64,000 nt of DNA from Streptomyces lacrimifluminis (GTDB lineage Bacteria > Actinomycetota > Actinomycetes > Streptomycetales > Streptomycetaceae): assembly GCF_014646095.1 (NCBI RefSeq), contig NZ_BMMU01000007.1, forward strand, positions 14,722 to 78,721, read 5' to 3'. How positions within the stretch are numbered: the first letter of the stretch is position 1; every line of letters begins with the position of its first letter. The translations under genes and the position numbers were made by a program. Of the stretch, positions 1 to 13,786 are shown piece after piece. Below the pieces are notes generated by a model. That model did not search any database. It was not told the DNA's origin and was given only the letters and a program-made list of their open reading frames with translations.

Positions 1-35
1 GCCCATCAGACGCCCCCCAGCCCCGTCGACGTGGG

Positions 36-58
36 GTGTCAGTGGGACGAAGTAGTCT
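36..58 (+). promoter_or_regulatory. Probable damage-type (PafBC-like) promoter of rimO
   Basis: The sequence reads GTGTCAGTG, then 8 bases, then TAGTCT. This matches the actinobacterial LexA-independent damage promoter TTGTCRGTG-N8-TANNNT at all but the first base. The -10 hexamer ends 7 bases before the rimO ATG, so the transcript would be leaderless or nearly so. The same element precedes recA, dinG, lhr and recQ in this window. The motif is seen directly; control by PafBC is inferred. Confidence 0.5.
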
Positions 59-65
59 TGAGCCC

Positions 66-1631
66 ATGCCTGAACGCCGTACCGTCGCACTTGTCACCCT
101 TGGCTGCGCCCGTAACGAGGTGGACTCGGAGGAGCTCGCAGGCCGCTTGGAGGCGGACGGCTGGCAACTCGTGGAGGACGCCGAGGACGCGGACGTCGCC
201 GTCGTCAACACCTGTGGCTTCGTGGAGGCCGCCAAGAAGGACTCCGTCGACGCACTCCTTGAGGCCAACGACCTCAAGGGGCACGGCAGAACCCAGGCCG
301 TCGTGGCGGTGGGCTGTATGGCCGAGCGGTACGGCAAGGAACTCGCCGAGGCGCTGCCCGAGGCGGACGGCGTGCTCGGCTTCGACGACTACGCCGACAT
401 CTCCGACCGTCTCCGGACCATCCTGAACGGCGGTATCCACGCCTCGCACACTCCGCGCGACCGGCGCAAGCTGCTGCCGATCAGCCCGGCGGAGCGGCAG
501 GGCGCGGGTGCGGGGGTCGCTCTTCCGGGGCACGGTACCGCCACGGACACCGACCCTGTCGCCGGGCCGGTGGAACCGGTCGAGGCTCCCGCCGATCTTC
601 CCGCAGGCGTCGCGCCGGTCTCCGGCCCCCGTGCGCCTCTGCGCCGGCGGCTCGACGGCACGCCCGTCGCCTCGGTGAAGCTCGCCTCCGGCTGCGACCG
701 GCGCTGCACCTTCTGCGCCATCCCGTCCTTCCGCGGTTCGTTCATCTCGCGCCGCCCGAGCGACGTACTGAACGAGACCAGGTGGCTCGCCGAGCAGGGC
801 GTCAAGGAGGTCATGCTCGTCTCCGAGAACAACACCTCGTACGGCAAGGACCTGGGCGACATCCGGCTGCTGGAGTCTCTGCTGCCCGAGCTCGCGGACG
901 TCGACGGCATCGAGCGGGTCCGCGTGAGCTATCTCCAGCCCGCCGAGATGCGCCCCGGGCTCATCGACGTACTGACCTCGACCCCCAAGGTCGCCCCCTA
1001 CTTCGACCTCTCCTTCCAGCACTCCGCGCCCGACGTGCTGCGCGCGATGCGGCGTTTCGGTGACACGGACCGCTTCCTGGAGCTGCTCGACACCATCCGG
1101 AGCAAGGCGCCGCAGGCCGGCGTGCGGTCCAACTTCATCGTGGGCTTCCCCGGTGAGACCGAGGCCGACCTGGCGGAGCTGGAGCGTTTCCTGAACAACG
1201 CGCGTCTGGACGCCATCGGTGTCTTCGGGTACTCCGACGAGGACGGCACGGAAGCGGCGACGTACGAGACCAAGCTCGACGAGGACGTCGTCGGGGCCCG
1301 GCTCGCCCGGGTGGCGCGGCTGGCCGAGGAGCTGGTCTCGCAGCGCGCGGAGGAGCGTGTCGGCGAGACGCTGCAGGTGCTGGTCGAGTCGGTCGGCGGC
1401 GAGGAGGGCGCGTACGGCCGTGGCGCGCACCAGGCGCCGGAGACCGACGGGCAGGTGCTGTTCACCAACTTCGAGGACTTCGCGGGTCTCACGAGCGGCG
1501 AAGAGCTGAGTGTCGGTCGTATGGTCGAGGCGAAAGTGGTCGGCACGGAAGGTGTCGACCTGCTGGCCGAGCTGCTTCCGGGCTCGGTTGGCTCGCTCGC
1601 TTGTGCGCATTCAGAGGAGGCGGCCAGATGA
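66..1631 (+). CDS. rimO: Ribosomal protein S12 methylthiotransferase RimO
   Basis: Radical-SAM enzyme that adds a methylthio group to an aspartate of ribosomal protein S12. The N-terminal UPF0004 domain has its three cluster cysteines ([19 protein letters not shown]). The radical-SAM motif CDRRCTFC lies near residues 210-217 and a TRAM-type domain ends the protein. At 521 residues it is longer than the usual 430-440 because of a Pro/Ala/Gly-rich insert at about residues 150-195, between the two cluster domains. The ATG at 66 is chosen because the family N-terminus ([19 protein letters not shown]) starts there and a -10 element lies 7 bases upstream. The stop overlaps the pgsA start (ATGA), so translation is probably coupled. 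Confidence 0.96.
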   Translation: MPERRTVALVTLGCARNEVDSEELAGRLEADGWQLVEDAEDADVAVVNTCGFVEAAKKDSVDALLEANDLKGHGRTQAVVAVGCMAERYGKELAEALPEADGVLGFDDYADISDRLRTILNGGIHASHTPRDRRKLLPISPAERQGAGAGVALPGHGTATDTDPVAGPVEPVEAPADLPAGVAPVSGPRAPLRRRLDGTPVASVKLASGCDRRCTFCAIPSFRGSFISRRPSDVLNETRWLAEQGVKEVMLVSENNTSYGKDLGDIRLLESLLPELADVDGIERVRVSYLQPAEMRPGLIDVLTSTPKVAPYFDLSFQHSAPDVLRAMRRFGDTDRFLELLDTIRSKAPQAGVRSNFIVGFPGETEADLAELERFLNNARLDAIGVFGYSDEDGTEAATYETKLDEDVVGARLARVARLAEELVSQRAEERVGETLQVLVESVGGEEGAYGRGAHQAPETDGQVLFTNFEDFAGLTSGEELSVGRMVEAKVVGTEGVDLLAELLPGSVGSLACAHSEEAAR

Positions 1632-2458
1632 CCGGAGTCCCGGCATCCGCGGCGGGCAGCTCCGCCGGCGCGCGGAACGCCAAGAGCGTGCCGGGTGCGG
1701 TGGGTGTGCCGGGTGCCACCGGGGCAGTCGTCCCCTCGGTCGCTCCTGGGGCCATCGACTCCGCTGTGGGCTCCGGGGTGGCCGGGTCCCCCGTCGACCC
1801 CCTGGTTTCCGGTGATCAGGAGGCTGGGAAGGGGGTGCGAGGCGGGAAGTTGGGGGCCGCGGCCGTCAACCAGGCCAGCCTCTGGAACATCGCGAACATT
1901 CTTACGATGATCCGCCTGTTGCTTGTGCCGGGCTTCGTGGCCCTGATGCTGGCCGACGGCGGGTACGACCCGGCGTGGCGCTCGCTCGCCTGGGCGGCCT
2001 TCGCCGTCGCCATGATCACCGACATCTTCGACGGCCATCTCGCGCGTACGTACGACCTCGTCACCGACTTCGGGAAGATCGCCGATCCCATCGCCGACAA
2101 GGCGATCATGGGTTCGGCTCTGATCTGTCTCTCCGCGCTCGGTGATCTGCCCTGGTGGGTGACCGGTGTGGTCCTCGGGCGTGAGCTCGGGATCACGCTG
2201 CTGCGCTTCGTCGTGATCCGTTACGGCGTGATCCCCGCGAGCCGCGGCGGCAAGGTCAAGACGCTCACGCAGGGCGTGGCCGTCGGGATGTACGTGCTGG
2301 CGCTGACGGGGCCGCTGGCGACGCTGAGGTTCTGGGTGATGGCCGCGGCGGTGGTGCTGACCGTGGTGACCGGGCTCGACTATGTAAGACAGGCCATTGT
2401 GCTGCGCAAGCAGGGAATCGCCGACCGCGAGGCCGCGTCCATGGAGGCGGAGCGGTGA
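1628..2458 (+). CDS. pgsA: CDP-diacylglycerol--glycerol-3-phosphate 3-phosphatidyltransferase
   Basis: Integral membrane enzyme that commits CDP-diacylglycerol to phosphatidylglycerol and cardiolipin synthesis. The CDP-alcohol phosphatidyltransferase motif D-G-x2-A-R-x8-G-x3-D-x3-D is complete (DGHLAR...GKIADPIAD, about residues 134-157), with several hydrophobic segments around it. The first 75 or so residues are a Gly/Ala/Val/Pro-rich, low-complexity extension before the first membrane segment ([16 protein letters not shown]). Its start overlaps the rimO stop and its stop overlaps the next GTG, so rimO, pgsA and cinA form a tightly coupled operon. A related CDP-alcohol transferase such as phosphatidylinositol-phosphate synthase is possible but fits the context less well. 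Confidence 0.93.
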   Translation: MTGVPASAAGSSAGARNAKSVPGAVGVPGATGAVVPSVAPGAIDSAVGSGVAGSPVDPLVSGDQEAGKGVRGGKLGAAAVNQASLWNIANILTMIRLLLVPGFVALMLADGGYDPAWRSLAWAAFAVAMITDIFDGHLARTYDLVTDFGKIADPIADKAIMGSALICLSALGDLPWWVTGVVLGRELGITLLRFVVIRYGVIPASRGGKVKTLTQGVAVGMYVLALTGPLATLRFWVMAAAVVLTVVTGLDYVRQAIVLRKQGIADREAASMEAER

Positions 2459-3000
2459 GTTCCATGGCCGCCGACGTGGTGAGACTACTGACAGTGAGGG
2501 GTGAGACGCTCGCTGTCGCGGAGTCCCTCACGGGTGGTCTGGTCGCGGCGGAGATCACTTCGGTGCCCGGGGCCTCTCAGGCGTTCCGGGGCGCGGTGAC
2601 GGCGTACGCGACCGAACTGAAGCACCAGGTGCTGGGCGTCGACGCCGTTCTGCTGGCCACCCGAGGGGCGGTGGATCCGCAGGTCGCGGCCCAGATGGCG
2701 GCCGGAGCCCGCAGGATTCTCGGCGCCGACTGGGGTATCGCGACGACCGGTGTCGCCGGCCCGGAACCGCAGGACGGGCAGCCTGTCGGCACGGTTTTCG
2801 TGGCCGTGGACGGCCCTCGCGCAGCGGATTCCGGTTTCGAAGGTGGCGGAAAAGTGGCGTCGCTGCGGTTGAACGGCTCCCGGGCGGAAATTCGTATGGA
2901 GAGTGTACGGAGCGTACTCGCACTCCTCCTGGAGGAGATCGCGGGCGAACGGGCAGGAAACGACCGGGCACAGGATACGGAACAGAACGGGGGGACCTGA
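2455..3000 (+). CDS. cinA: CinA C-terminal domain protein (NMN amidohydrolase type)
   Basis: Stand-alone CinA C-terminal domain of 181 residues. Enzymes of this family (PncC) deamidate nicotinamide mononucleotide in NAD recycling. Diagnostic stretches are AESLTGGLVAAEITSVPGAS, the Y-x6-K-x3-LGV region (YATELKHQVLGV) and GIATTGVAGPEPQDGQPVGT. The N-terminal MoaB-like domain of full-length CinA is absent, as is common in actinobacteria. The GTG start overlaps the pgsA stop (GTGA). The name comes from competence/damage-inducible genes near recA; here the operon may be damage-responsive through the rimO promoter. The last 25 residues are polar and likely disordered. Confidence 0.92.
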   Translation: MSSMAADVVRLLTVRGETLAVAESLTGGLVAAEITSVPGASQAFRGAVTAYATELKHQVLGVDAVLLATRGAVDPQVAAQMAAGARRILGADWGIATTGVAGPEPQDGQPVGTVFVAVDGPRAADSGFEGGGKVASLRLNGSRAEIRMESVRSVLALLLEEIAGERAGNDRAQDTEQNGGT

Positions 3001-3109
3001 TGTTTGCAGCCCTGAGTGAACACGACATCGCTCCCCGCACGGCCGCGGCGCAAGGCGGTACGGTGGGGCGTGAAGGATGCGGCTACACGGTCCGAGGAGG
3101 GAGCCACCG

Positions 3110-3484
3110 ATGATTCTGCTCCGTCGCCTGTTGGGTGACGTGCTGCGTCGGCAGCGCCAGCGCCAGGGCCGTACTCTGCGCGAAGTCTCCTCGTCCGCCC
3201 GAGTCTCACTCGGCTATCTCTCCGAGGTGGAGCGGGGGCAGAAGGAGGCATCCTCCGAACTGCTGTCCGCGATCTGCGACGCGCTGGACGTACGGATGTC
3301 CGAGCTCATGCGGGAAGTGAGCGACGACCTCGCTCTCGCCGAGCTGGCCCAGTCTGCTGCGGCCAACGAACCTGTACCCACGCCGGTGCGTCCCAGGCTG
3401 GGGTCCGTATCGGTGGCCGGTGTGCCACCGGAACGGGTGACCATCAAGGCGCCCGCCGAGGCGGTGGATGTCGTCGCCGCCTGA
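3110..3484 (+). CDS. clgR: XRE-family regulator ClgR
   Basis: A 124-residue DNA-binding protein that I recognise as ClgR, the activator of clpP and lon protease genes in actinobacteria. The helix-turn-helix spans about residues 15-70 ([40 protein letters not shown], given here in part as the XRE recognition region). The protein ends in Val-Val-Ala-Ala; the two C-terminal alanines of Streptomyces ClgR are reported to act as a Clp degradation tag, so the regulator would be destroyed by the protease it induces. The ATG at 3110 follows a strong Shine-Dalgarno (GAGGAGGGAG). It follows the rimO-pgsA-cinA operon by 109 bases and probably has its own promoter. Confidence 0.93.
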   Translation: MILLRRLLGDVLRRQRQRQGRTLREVSSSARVSLGYLSEVERGQKEASSELLSAICDALDVRMSELMREVSDDLALAELAQSAAANEPVPTPVRPRLGSVSVAGVPPERVTIKAPAEAVDVVAA

Positions 3485-3505
3485 GGTGCACGAGTAGTAG
3501 GTGTG

Positions 3506-3530
3506 CGAGAGCCCCGGCCGGGGCTTCTCC
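3506..3530 (+). terminator. Possible terminator after clgR
   Basis: AGCCCC-GGCC-GGGGCT forms a short perfect GC hairpin just downstream of the clgR stop, followed by TTCTCC. The rest of the interval to 3777 is G-rich and shows nothing I can support. Confidence 0.45.
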
Positions 3531-3777
3531 GGGGAGACCCGGAGGAGTGCGGTCGGGGCTTCTGCGTTGTGCGCACGCTCTGGCGCACGGTCGAGGGTCC
3601 CGTAGCCGTACAGGGGTGCGTTTGCCGGTGGGTCGAGGGGCGGTCATGGTGGGGGTGAGGCGGGTGCGTGCGGGTTTCCCGGGCGGACGCCTCTGGGCAC
3701 GCGGTGCGCCTCTGTGCCGGTGATGCGCCCTGGGTGCGGGTGGGCGTGGCGTTCTAGCGTGGGGCTGGAGGTGGGCC

Positions 3778-4074
3778 ATGGCGGTGCGGACAGCTCGCTG
3801 GGGGGCCCTGCTGGGCCTCGGTGTCGTGTGGTGGTGGGCCGTACTGCGACTCGCTCTGGCGCCCGGCGCGGGGGTGCTGGAGGGGGCGGTCGCCGCTGGG
3901 GGCTGGGGGCTGAGTCTGCTGCCGGTGCACTGTGTGCCGAAGGCGCGGGCGGCGCGGGGCGTGCGGGTTGCGGAAACGGTGCGGGGGCGCGCCGGTGCGG
4001 GTGTCGGTGGCGGTCCCGGGTCTACCAGGGCATCGCTACGCCGCCGTTCGGGCGGAGGATCTGGCCCGTCGTGA
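3778..4074 (+). CDS. Possible small membrane protein
   Basis: A 98-residue reading frame with a good ribosome site (GGAGG, 6-base spacer, ATG) and a TAGCGT -10-like hexamer upstream. Two hydrophobic segments (about residues 8-28 and 33-50, rich in W, L, G) suggest a two-helix membrane protein, followed by a basic Gly/Arg/Ser tail. The last 50 bases run antisense over the 3' end of the dehydrogenase gene, so the tail may not be under selection. I know no family for it. The start signals argue for a gene; composition alone does not exclude chance. Confidence 0.45.
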   Translation: MAVRTARWGALLGLGVVWWWAVLRLALAPGAGVLEGAVAAGGWGLSLLPVHCVPKARAARGVRVAETVRGRAGAGVGGGPGSTRASLRRRSGGGSGPS

Positions 4075-4786
4075 ACGCCGACGCGTCGGACGCGAGGTGC
4101 AGCACCGCGTGGGCGACCTCCTCCGGTTCGCCGACCCGGCCCAGTGGGGTCATCCGGGCCATCTGCGCCTCGGTGCGCGCCTGCGCCTCGTCGTCGTGGC
4201 GGTCGGTCATCGGCGTACGGATCCAGCCCGGCGCGACCGCGTTGACGCGGATGCCGTGGCGGCCGATCTCTGCGGCCAGCGTCTTCGTCAGCTGGACGAC
4301 GGCTGCTTTCGCCACGCCGTAGCAGAGCAGGCCGGGGTTGCCGGTGTCGACGGCGCCCGAGGCCATGGTGATGATGCTGCCCCTGGTGTTCCGGGAGATC
4401 ATCATGCGGGCCGCCTCCTGGCAGGCGTACAGCACGCCCTTGAAGTTGACGCCCAGGACCCGGTCGAGATCCTCGTCGCGGGTTTCCAGCACGGGACTGC
4501 TGTGCATGATCCCGGCGACCGCCGCCATGACGTCCAGCCGCTCGCACGCGGCCACGGCCTGCCGGACCTGGGCCCGGTCGGTGACGTCCAGGTGGTGGGT
4601 ACGGGCGGTGCCGCCCATGCCCTTGATCAGCGTCGCCGTCTCATGCAGTCCCTGCGCGTCCCGGTCGGCGCAGTGCACCAGGGCGCCCGCCTCGGCGAGC
4701 AGTACGGCGGATGCGCGTCCGATGCCGCTGGCGGCCCCGGTGACGAATGCGGTGCGTCCGGTGAGGTCGTACGCCTGTACGGGCAT
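4022..4786 (-). CDS. SDR-family NAD(P)-dependent oxidoreductase
   Basis: Classical short-chain dehydrogenase of 254 residues. It has the cofactor glycine motif TGAASGIG (about residues 14-21), the Rossmann D (CADRD), the AGI motif that replaces NNAG, the catalytic Ser of the MASGAV region and the Y-x3-K pair (YGVAK). The close of the protein (TGQILRPNGGV) is typical of 3-oxoacyl-ACP-reductase-like members. The substrate cannot be read from the sequence. The ATG at 4786 matches the family N-terminus (LTGRTAFVTGAASGIG). It lies downstream of nei2 and lhr on the same strand, but a link to repair is not evident. Confidence 0.88.
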   Translation of the reverse strand: MPVQAYDLTGRTAFVTGAASGIGRASAVLLAEAGALVHCADRDAQGLHETATLIKGMGGTARTHHLDVTDRAQVRQAVAACERLDVMAAVAGIMHSSPVLETRDEDLDRVLGVNFKGVLYACQEAARMMISRNTRGSIITMASGAVDTGNPGLLCYGVAKAAVVQLTKTLAAEIGRHGIRVNAVAPGWIRTPMTDRHDDEAQARTEAQMARMTPLGRVGEPEEVAHAVLHLASDASAFTTGQILRPNGGVAMPW

Positions 4787-4884
4787 GTGGGGACGGTACG
4801 AGGATTTCTGACGGGTCGTCAATTGGTCGCGCGGGATTCGGTCTGCGGGGCGTGGGAGGTTCCGTCGCAGGGGTGGGTGCGGTC

Positions 4885-5724
4885 TCAGGGGGACGGGAGG
4901 GGCTTCCGCCGTGCTCTGGTGGCGCCGGGCGTGGGGGCCGGGCCCAGTTGGCAGGCCGGGCACCAGTAGGTGGGGCGTTCGCGGGAGCCGTCGCCCTGGT
5001 TGGCGATGCGGACCGGGGTCCGGCAGCGGAGACAGGGGCGGGGGGCGCGGCCGTACACGAAGAGGTCCTGGCCGCGGCGGCCCGTCGTACTGCGGACCGG
5101 GCGGTCCCGGTTGACTTCGAGGAGTTTCTTCGCGAGCGCGGGCAGCTTCGCGATGCGGTCGGCGGGCAGCTCGCCGACGGGGAGCCAAGGGGTGGCGCCC
5201 AGGAGGAAGCACAGCTCGCTCTTGTAGACGTTGCCGATGCCGGCGAGGTTGCGCTGGTCGAGCAGAGCTTCTCCCAGAGGGCGGGCGGGGTCCGCGAGGA
5301 GGTTGGCGAGAGCCTGGTCGGGGTCCCAGTCCGGGCCCAGGAGGTCGGGGCCGAGATGGCCGACGGCCCGGTGTTCGTCGGTGGTGCGCAGGAGTTCGAG
5401 TACGGGGAGGCGGTAGCCGACGGCGGTGCGGTCCGTGGTGCCGAGGATCGCCCGGATCTGGTGGGACGGGCCGCCGCTCCAGCGTTGGCCGTTCCCGTAC
5501 ACCTTCCAGGAGCCGTCCATTCGCAGATGCGAGTGCAGGGTCAGGCCGCCCTCGACACGGGTGAGGAGGTGCTTGCCGCGCGGGGTGACCTCCAGGACGG
5601 TGCGGCCGGTGAGGTCGGCCGTGGCGTACCTGGGTACACGGAGGTCGCAGCGGGTCAGCACCTTGCCGGCGAGTGCCTCGTGCAGTCGCTTCGCGGCCTG
5701 CCAGACCGTGTCACCTTCGGGCAT
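4885..5724 (-). CDS. nei2: Fpg/Nei-family DNA glycosylase, Nei2 type
   Basis: Bifunctional base-excision repair enzyme that removes oxidised bases and cleaves the abasic site. The mature N-terminus is Pro-Glu (MPEGDTVWQAAKRL), the catalytic pair of the family. The middle carries the helix-two-turn-helix (LLDQRNLAGIGNVYKSELCFL). The C-terminus has a complete zinc finger (CLRCRTPV...YWCPACQ, four Cys). Length 279 is normal. The MPEGDTVW opening resembles endonuclease-VIII-like actinobacterial Nei2 more than Fpg. It sits 55 bases downstream of lhr on the same strand, so the helicase and glycosylase are probably co-transcribed. Confidence 0.9.
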   Translation of the reverse strand: MPEGDTVWQAAKRLHEALAGKVLTRCDLRVPRYATADLTGRTVLEVTPRGKHLLTRVEGGLTLHSHLRMDGSWKVYGNGQRWSGGPSHQIRAILGTTDRTAVGYRLPVLELLRTTDEHRAVGHLGPDLLGPDWDPDQALANLLADPARPLGEALLDQRNLAGIGNVYKSELCFLLGATPWLPVGELPADRIAKLPALAKKLLEVNRDRPVRSTTGRRGQDLFVYGRAPRPCLRCRTPVRIANQGDGSRERPTYWCPACQLGPAPTPGATRARRKPLPSP

Positions 5725-5779
5725 GGGTCCAGGGTGACATGTCGGGGCGGTACGAGGCCTTTTGCAGGTGAGCAGGTGG

Positions 5780-10621
<4,842 letters not shown>

Positions 10622-10627
10622 GCGTCC

Positions 10628-10650
10628 ATCCTGCACCTCGGCACTGACAA
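10628..10650 (-). promoter_or_regulatory. Damage-type (PafBC-like) promoter of lhr
   Basis: On the minus strand TTGTCAGTG, 8 bases, CAGGAT. The upstream nonamer is perfect; the -10 differs from TANNNT only at its first base. The -10 ends 6 bases before the lhr ATG, placing the transcript start at the start codon (leaderless). Confidence 0.7.
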
Positions 10651-10817
10651 TTGCCCTGACCTGCGAGTTTGCCTCCGACGGTGGGGCGGTGGTGATGTGG
10701 CACGGTTGTGCGCGGGCTATCCGGCCGGTGGCCGTGCCTGCGGTTGCGTGGTGGGTCGGGGTCGCCCCCCGGGGGTGCGCCTCGGCGGGGTGAGGCTCCT
10801 TCCCGGAGAATGGGGGT

Positions 10818-11807
10818 ATGGCGGGTTCGGTCGAGCGGGCTCGGCACTGGCAGTACGCGGAGTTGCCCGGTGTCGATCTTCTGCGTGCGCGGTACGTCCA
10901 TAAGACTTTTGTTCGGCACACGCACGAGAACTTCGTCATCGCCGCCATTGCCGAAGGGGTGGAGGTCTTCCGTCATCAGGGGGCCGACCAGTACGCGGGG
11001 CCGGGGGCGCTCGCGCTGGTCAATCCCGATACGCCACACACGGGTCGTGCGGGGGTCCCCGAGGGGTGGCGGTACGGGGCTGTTTATCCTGCGCCCGAGG
11101 TGGTGGCCGAGATCGCCGCGGAGACCACGGTGATTCGGGGGACCCCGGGCTTCGTCGCTCCCGTGGTCGACGATCCGTACTCGGTCGCTCTCGTACACGA
11201 GGTGCTGCGTGCGGCCGAGCAGGGCAACGCGTTGGCGGCCGACACACTGTTGCGGGTGGTGGTGACCCGACTGCTCCGGCTCAATGGCGGTGCCCTTCGG
11301 GAACGGGTGGTGCCCACGGCGGGCGGGCGGATCGCGGCACGCGCGCGTGCTGTGCTGGAGGAGACCATGGCCGGGCCGCCGACTCTGGAGAAACTCGCCA
11401 AGGACCTGGGCACCAGCCCTTTCGCGCTCCTGCGGGCGTTCCGTGACACGTACGGGTTGCCACCGCACGCCTGGCTGACGGACGCGCGCGTGCGTCGGGC
11501 GCGGCGGCTGCTGGACGCGGGTACCGCCCCCGCCGACGCGGCCGTCGCCGTCGGCTTCACCGATCAGCCTCACCTCAACCGGCACTTCACCCGGATTGTT
11601 GGCGTGCCCCCAGGGGCGTACCAGCGCGAGCGCAAGAACGTACAAGACCCGACGGGGCGCCTGCTCCTACCGTCCGACGGGTGGCAGAACAGACAGCTCG
11701 CACAGACATACGTGCCGACGACGGCGGCAGGCCGGACGCCGCCGTCGTACGAGACGCCCTCGGAGTCGGGATCGCCGTCGGACTGTCCGGCTTCGCCTTC
11801 GGAGTGA
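10818..11807 (+). CDS. AraC-family transcriptional regulator
   Basis: A 329-residue regulator with an N-terminal cupin-like ligand domain (RHTHENFVIAAIAEGVEVFRHQG) and two C-terminal helix-turn-helix units (LEKLAKDLGTSPFALLRAFRDTYGLPPHAW; AVGFTDQPHLNRHFTRIVGVPPGAYQR, here cited as landmarks within longer text). The conserved domain ends near YQRERKNVQD. The remaining 55 residues read through the start of azlC in another frame for 127 bases and look like shadow coding. It probably controls the azlCD exporter. The ATG at 10818 follows a G-rich stretch without a clear Shine-Dalgarno. Confidence 0.88.
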   Translation: MAGSVERARHWQYAELPGVDLLRARYVHKTFVRHTHENFVIAAIAEGVEVFRHQGADQYAGPGALALVNPDTPHTGRAGVPEGWRYGAVYPAPEVVAEIAAETTVIRGTPGFVAPVVDDPYSVALVHEVLRAAEQGNALAADTLLRVVVTRLLRLNGGALRERVVPTAGGRIAARARAVLEETMAGPPTLEKLAKDLGTSPFALLRAFRDTYGLPPHAWLTDARVRRARRLLDAGTAPADAAVAVGFTDQPHLNRHFTRIVGVPPGAYQRERKNVQDPTGRLLLPSDGWQNRQLAQTYVPTTAAGRTPPSYETPSESGSPSDCPASPSE

Positions 11808-12430
11808 CGTCGGCCGGCAGTGGACTCACGCTTCCGCAGACCTGCGCGCTCAGCCTTCTGGTGTTCACCGGGGCCTCCCAGTTCGCACTCGTGGGCGCGC
11901 TCGCGGCCGGCGGCAACCCGCTCACCGCGGCAGCGGGCGCCTTCTTCCTCGGGGTGCGCAACGCCTTCTACGGGCTGCGTCTGTCGCAGTTGCTGGCACT
12001 CCCGCGCGCGGTGCGTCCGTTCGCTGCCCAATGGGTCATCGATGAGACCACGGTGGTCGCCCTCGCGCAGCCCACGCGCCGCAGCGCCCGGATCGGGTTC
12101 GCCATCACCGGACTCACCCTGTACGTGCTGTGGAACCTCACCACGCTGCTCGGTGGGCTGGGGGCCGAGGCCATCGGGGACACCGACGCCTGGGGTCTGG
12201 ACGCTGCCGGGCCCGCCGTCTTCCTGGCGCTGCTCGCGCCGATGCTGACATCCGGTGTCGAGCGCGCTGTCGCGGGCCTCGCCGTGGTGCTGGGGCTCGG
12301 CCTGCTGCCCGTCCTGCCGGCCGGTGTGCCGGTTCTGGTGGCCGCGCTCGCGGCGCCCGCCGTTCTCTGTGCACAGGGCCGTCGTGGGGCGAGGAACGGC
12401 AAGAGCGACGGGAAGGGGGCGGACCGTTGA
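11681..12430 (+). CDS. azlC: AzlC-family branched-chain amino acid permease
   Basis: Large subunit of an AzlCD-type exporter of branched-chain amino acids or analogues. The family signature region is clear (GFAFGVTSAGSGLT, FTGASQFALVGALAAGG, LGVRNAFYGLRLS), with about five to six membrane segments over 249 residues. A GTG start at 11681 is the only plausible one before the conserved region and lies inside the araC frame. The stop overlaps the azlD TTG. Confidence 0.9.
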   Translation: MAEQTARTDIRADDGGRPDAAVVRDALGVGIAVGLSGFAFGVTSAGSGLTLPQTCALSLLVFTGASQFALVGALAAGGNPLTAAAGAFFLGVRNAFYGLRLSQLLALPRAVRPFAAQWVIDETTVVALAQPTRRSARIGFAITGLTLYVLWNLTTLLGGLGAEAIGDTDAWGLDAAGPAVFLALLAPMLTSGVERAVAGLAVVLGLGLLPVLPAGVPVLVAALAAPAVLCAQGRRGARNGKSDGKGADR

Positions 12431-12735
12431 ACGTCTGGATCGCGATCGGTGTGACCGCCCTGGGCTGTTACGTCGTCAAGCTCGTCGGGCTCCTCGTGCC
12501 CGCCGGTGTCCTGGAACGTCCCCTCGTCAGGAGGCTGGCCGCCCTGCTGCCCGTCGCCCTCCTCGCCGCTCTCACGGCCCAGCAGGCCTTCGCAGACGGG
12601 CGGGTGCTCGTCCTGGACGCGAAGGCCGCAGGGCTTGCCGCAGCCGCTGTGGCGCTGGTGCTGCGTGCTCCCTTCCTGGTCGTCGTCGCGGCGGCCGTGG
12701 CGGTGACGGCGGGAGTCCGGGCGATGACCGGCTGA
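12427..12735 (+). CDS. azlD: AzlD-family transporter small subunit
   Basis: A 102-residue protein with three or four membrane segments. It is the usual small partner of AzlC; the two together form the exporter. The start is a TTG that shares bases with the azlC stop (TTGA), typical of coupled subunits. Its stop lies inside a hairpin that also holds the stop of the convergent downstream gene. Confidence 0.88.
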   Translation: MNVWIAIGVTALGCYVVKLVGLLVPAGVLERPLVRRLAALLPVALLAALTAQQAFADGRVLVLDAKAAGLAAAAVALVLRAPFLVVVAAAVAVTAGVRAMTG

Positions 12736-12766
12736 CGCCGGCCGCGTCCGCGCTCCTGGCGTCAGC
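12731..12766. terminator. Bidirectional hairpin containing both convergent stop codons
   Basis: GCTGACGCC (12731-12739) pairs perfectly with GGCGTCAGC (12758-12766). The azlD stop and the stop of the opposing gene both lie in the stem, so one structure serves both transcripts. Confidence 0.55.
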
Positions 12767-13706
12767 CGACGGGGCGGCCGTACGCCTTCAGGGTGCGCAG
12801 TGCCTCGACCGTCACCATGGGGCGTGCCTCCAGGGCGGTGCCCGGGGCCCACGCGCGCCAGCGGACGGGCCAGCCGCCGTCCTCGCGCTGTTCACCCGCG
12901 AGGAAGTCGAGGGAACGTGTCATCTCCTCGTCCGTGAACCACGCGCGCGCGAGTGACCCCGGTGTCCTCGCGTAGTCGTACGGGAAGTGGTGCTCGCCAG
13001 GGGCGTAGCCGGGCGCCACCGGGGAGGCGTCGAGGTGCTCCGGGTCGAGTGCCACGAGCCGGTGTTCGCGTACCAGGCGGCCCAGCCGGTCGGCCGCCGC
13101 CTGCGCGCGCGAGCGGTCCGGGACCGAGTCCAGGAAGGCCACGGCGGCCTCCACCTCGTACGGATGGGACTTCTCCAGGGAGTCGACCGCCTGCCAGCAG
13201 AAGTCCGTGGCCCGGAACAGCCAGGCGTGCCACACCTCGTTGCGGTGCAGAAGACCCACCACCGGGCCCGTGGCGAGGAGTTCACTCGGCGGGTCGGCGA
13301 CGATCGACAGGAACGGCGCCGCCGGATAGCCGCGCTGGCTGGGGTGGATCGCCGGCAGCGCGCCGTCCGGTGCCGAGACCGACGTCAGATAGCGGCACAC
13401 CCGCTCCACCCGCTGCCCGCCGCAGCGCCCGATGGCGTCCAGGACCCGCAGCGCGTACCCGGTGTGCAGGGGCTGGCTGACGGGGCCGCGCAGATCGGGT
13501 TCCAGCGCGTGGCCGTATCCGCCGTCCTCGTTGCGGTAGGCGTCCAGCGCGGTCTCGACCGCGTCGGCGCCTCCGTTCAGGAAGTGGTACGCGAAGCGAC
13601 GCTGCTCCAGCACCCGCGCGGTGAGCCACACGAAGTGCTCGGCGCGGAAGAGCGGGGAACGCGCGGGGGGCGTCGGGGGGAGTGGGGCTGCTCCTGTTTC
13701 GGCCAT
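12762..13706 (-). CDS. Conserved hypothetical, terpenoid-cyclase-like toroid fold
   Basis: A 314-residue protein without signal peptide or catalytic motif that I can name. Repeated helices with phrases such as ETALDAYRNEDGGYGHALEP and FLAGEQREDGGWPVRW resemble the QW-type repeats of squalene/prenyltransferase-like alpha/alpha toroids, but the cyclase DxDD motif is absent. It is therefore likely a fold relative without cyclase activity. A TACGGT -10-like hexamer ends 7 bases before the ATG, suggesting leaderless expression. It converges on azlCD and diverges from the DUF3046 gene. Confidence 0.7.
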   Translation of the reverse strand: MAETGAAPLPPTPPARSPLFRAEHFVWLTARVLEQRRFAYHFLNGGADAVETALDAYRNEDGGYGHALEPDLRGPVSQPLHTGYALRVLDAIGRCGGQRVERVCRYLTSVSAPDGALPAIHPSQRGYPAAPFLSIVADPPSELLATGPVVGLLHRNEVWHAWLFRATDFCWQAVDSLEKSHPYEVEAAVAFLDSVPDRSRAQAAADRLGRLVREHRLVALDPEHLDASPVAPGYAPGEHHFPYDYARTPGSLARAWFTDEEMTRSLDFLAGEQREDGGWPVRWRAWAPGTALEARPMVTVEALRTLKAYGRPVG

Positions 13707-13786
13707 GCGTCAGACCGTAGGGCGCGGAGCGGTCCCGGCGAGCGGTCCCGGCGTCGGCCCACCCTCAGGGGCGGGATACTGAAGTC

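Noticed and set aside
3001..3109. ClgR operator in its own promoter
   Set aside because: Several CGC/GCG pairs but none with convincing palindrome spacing.
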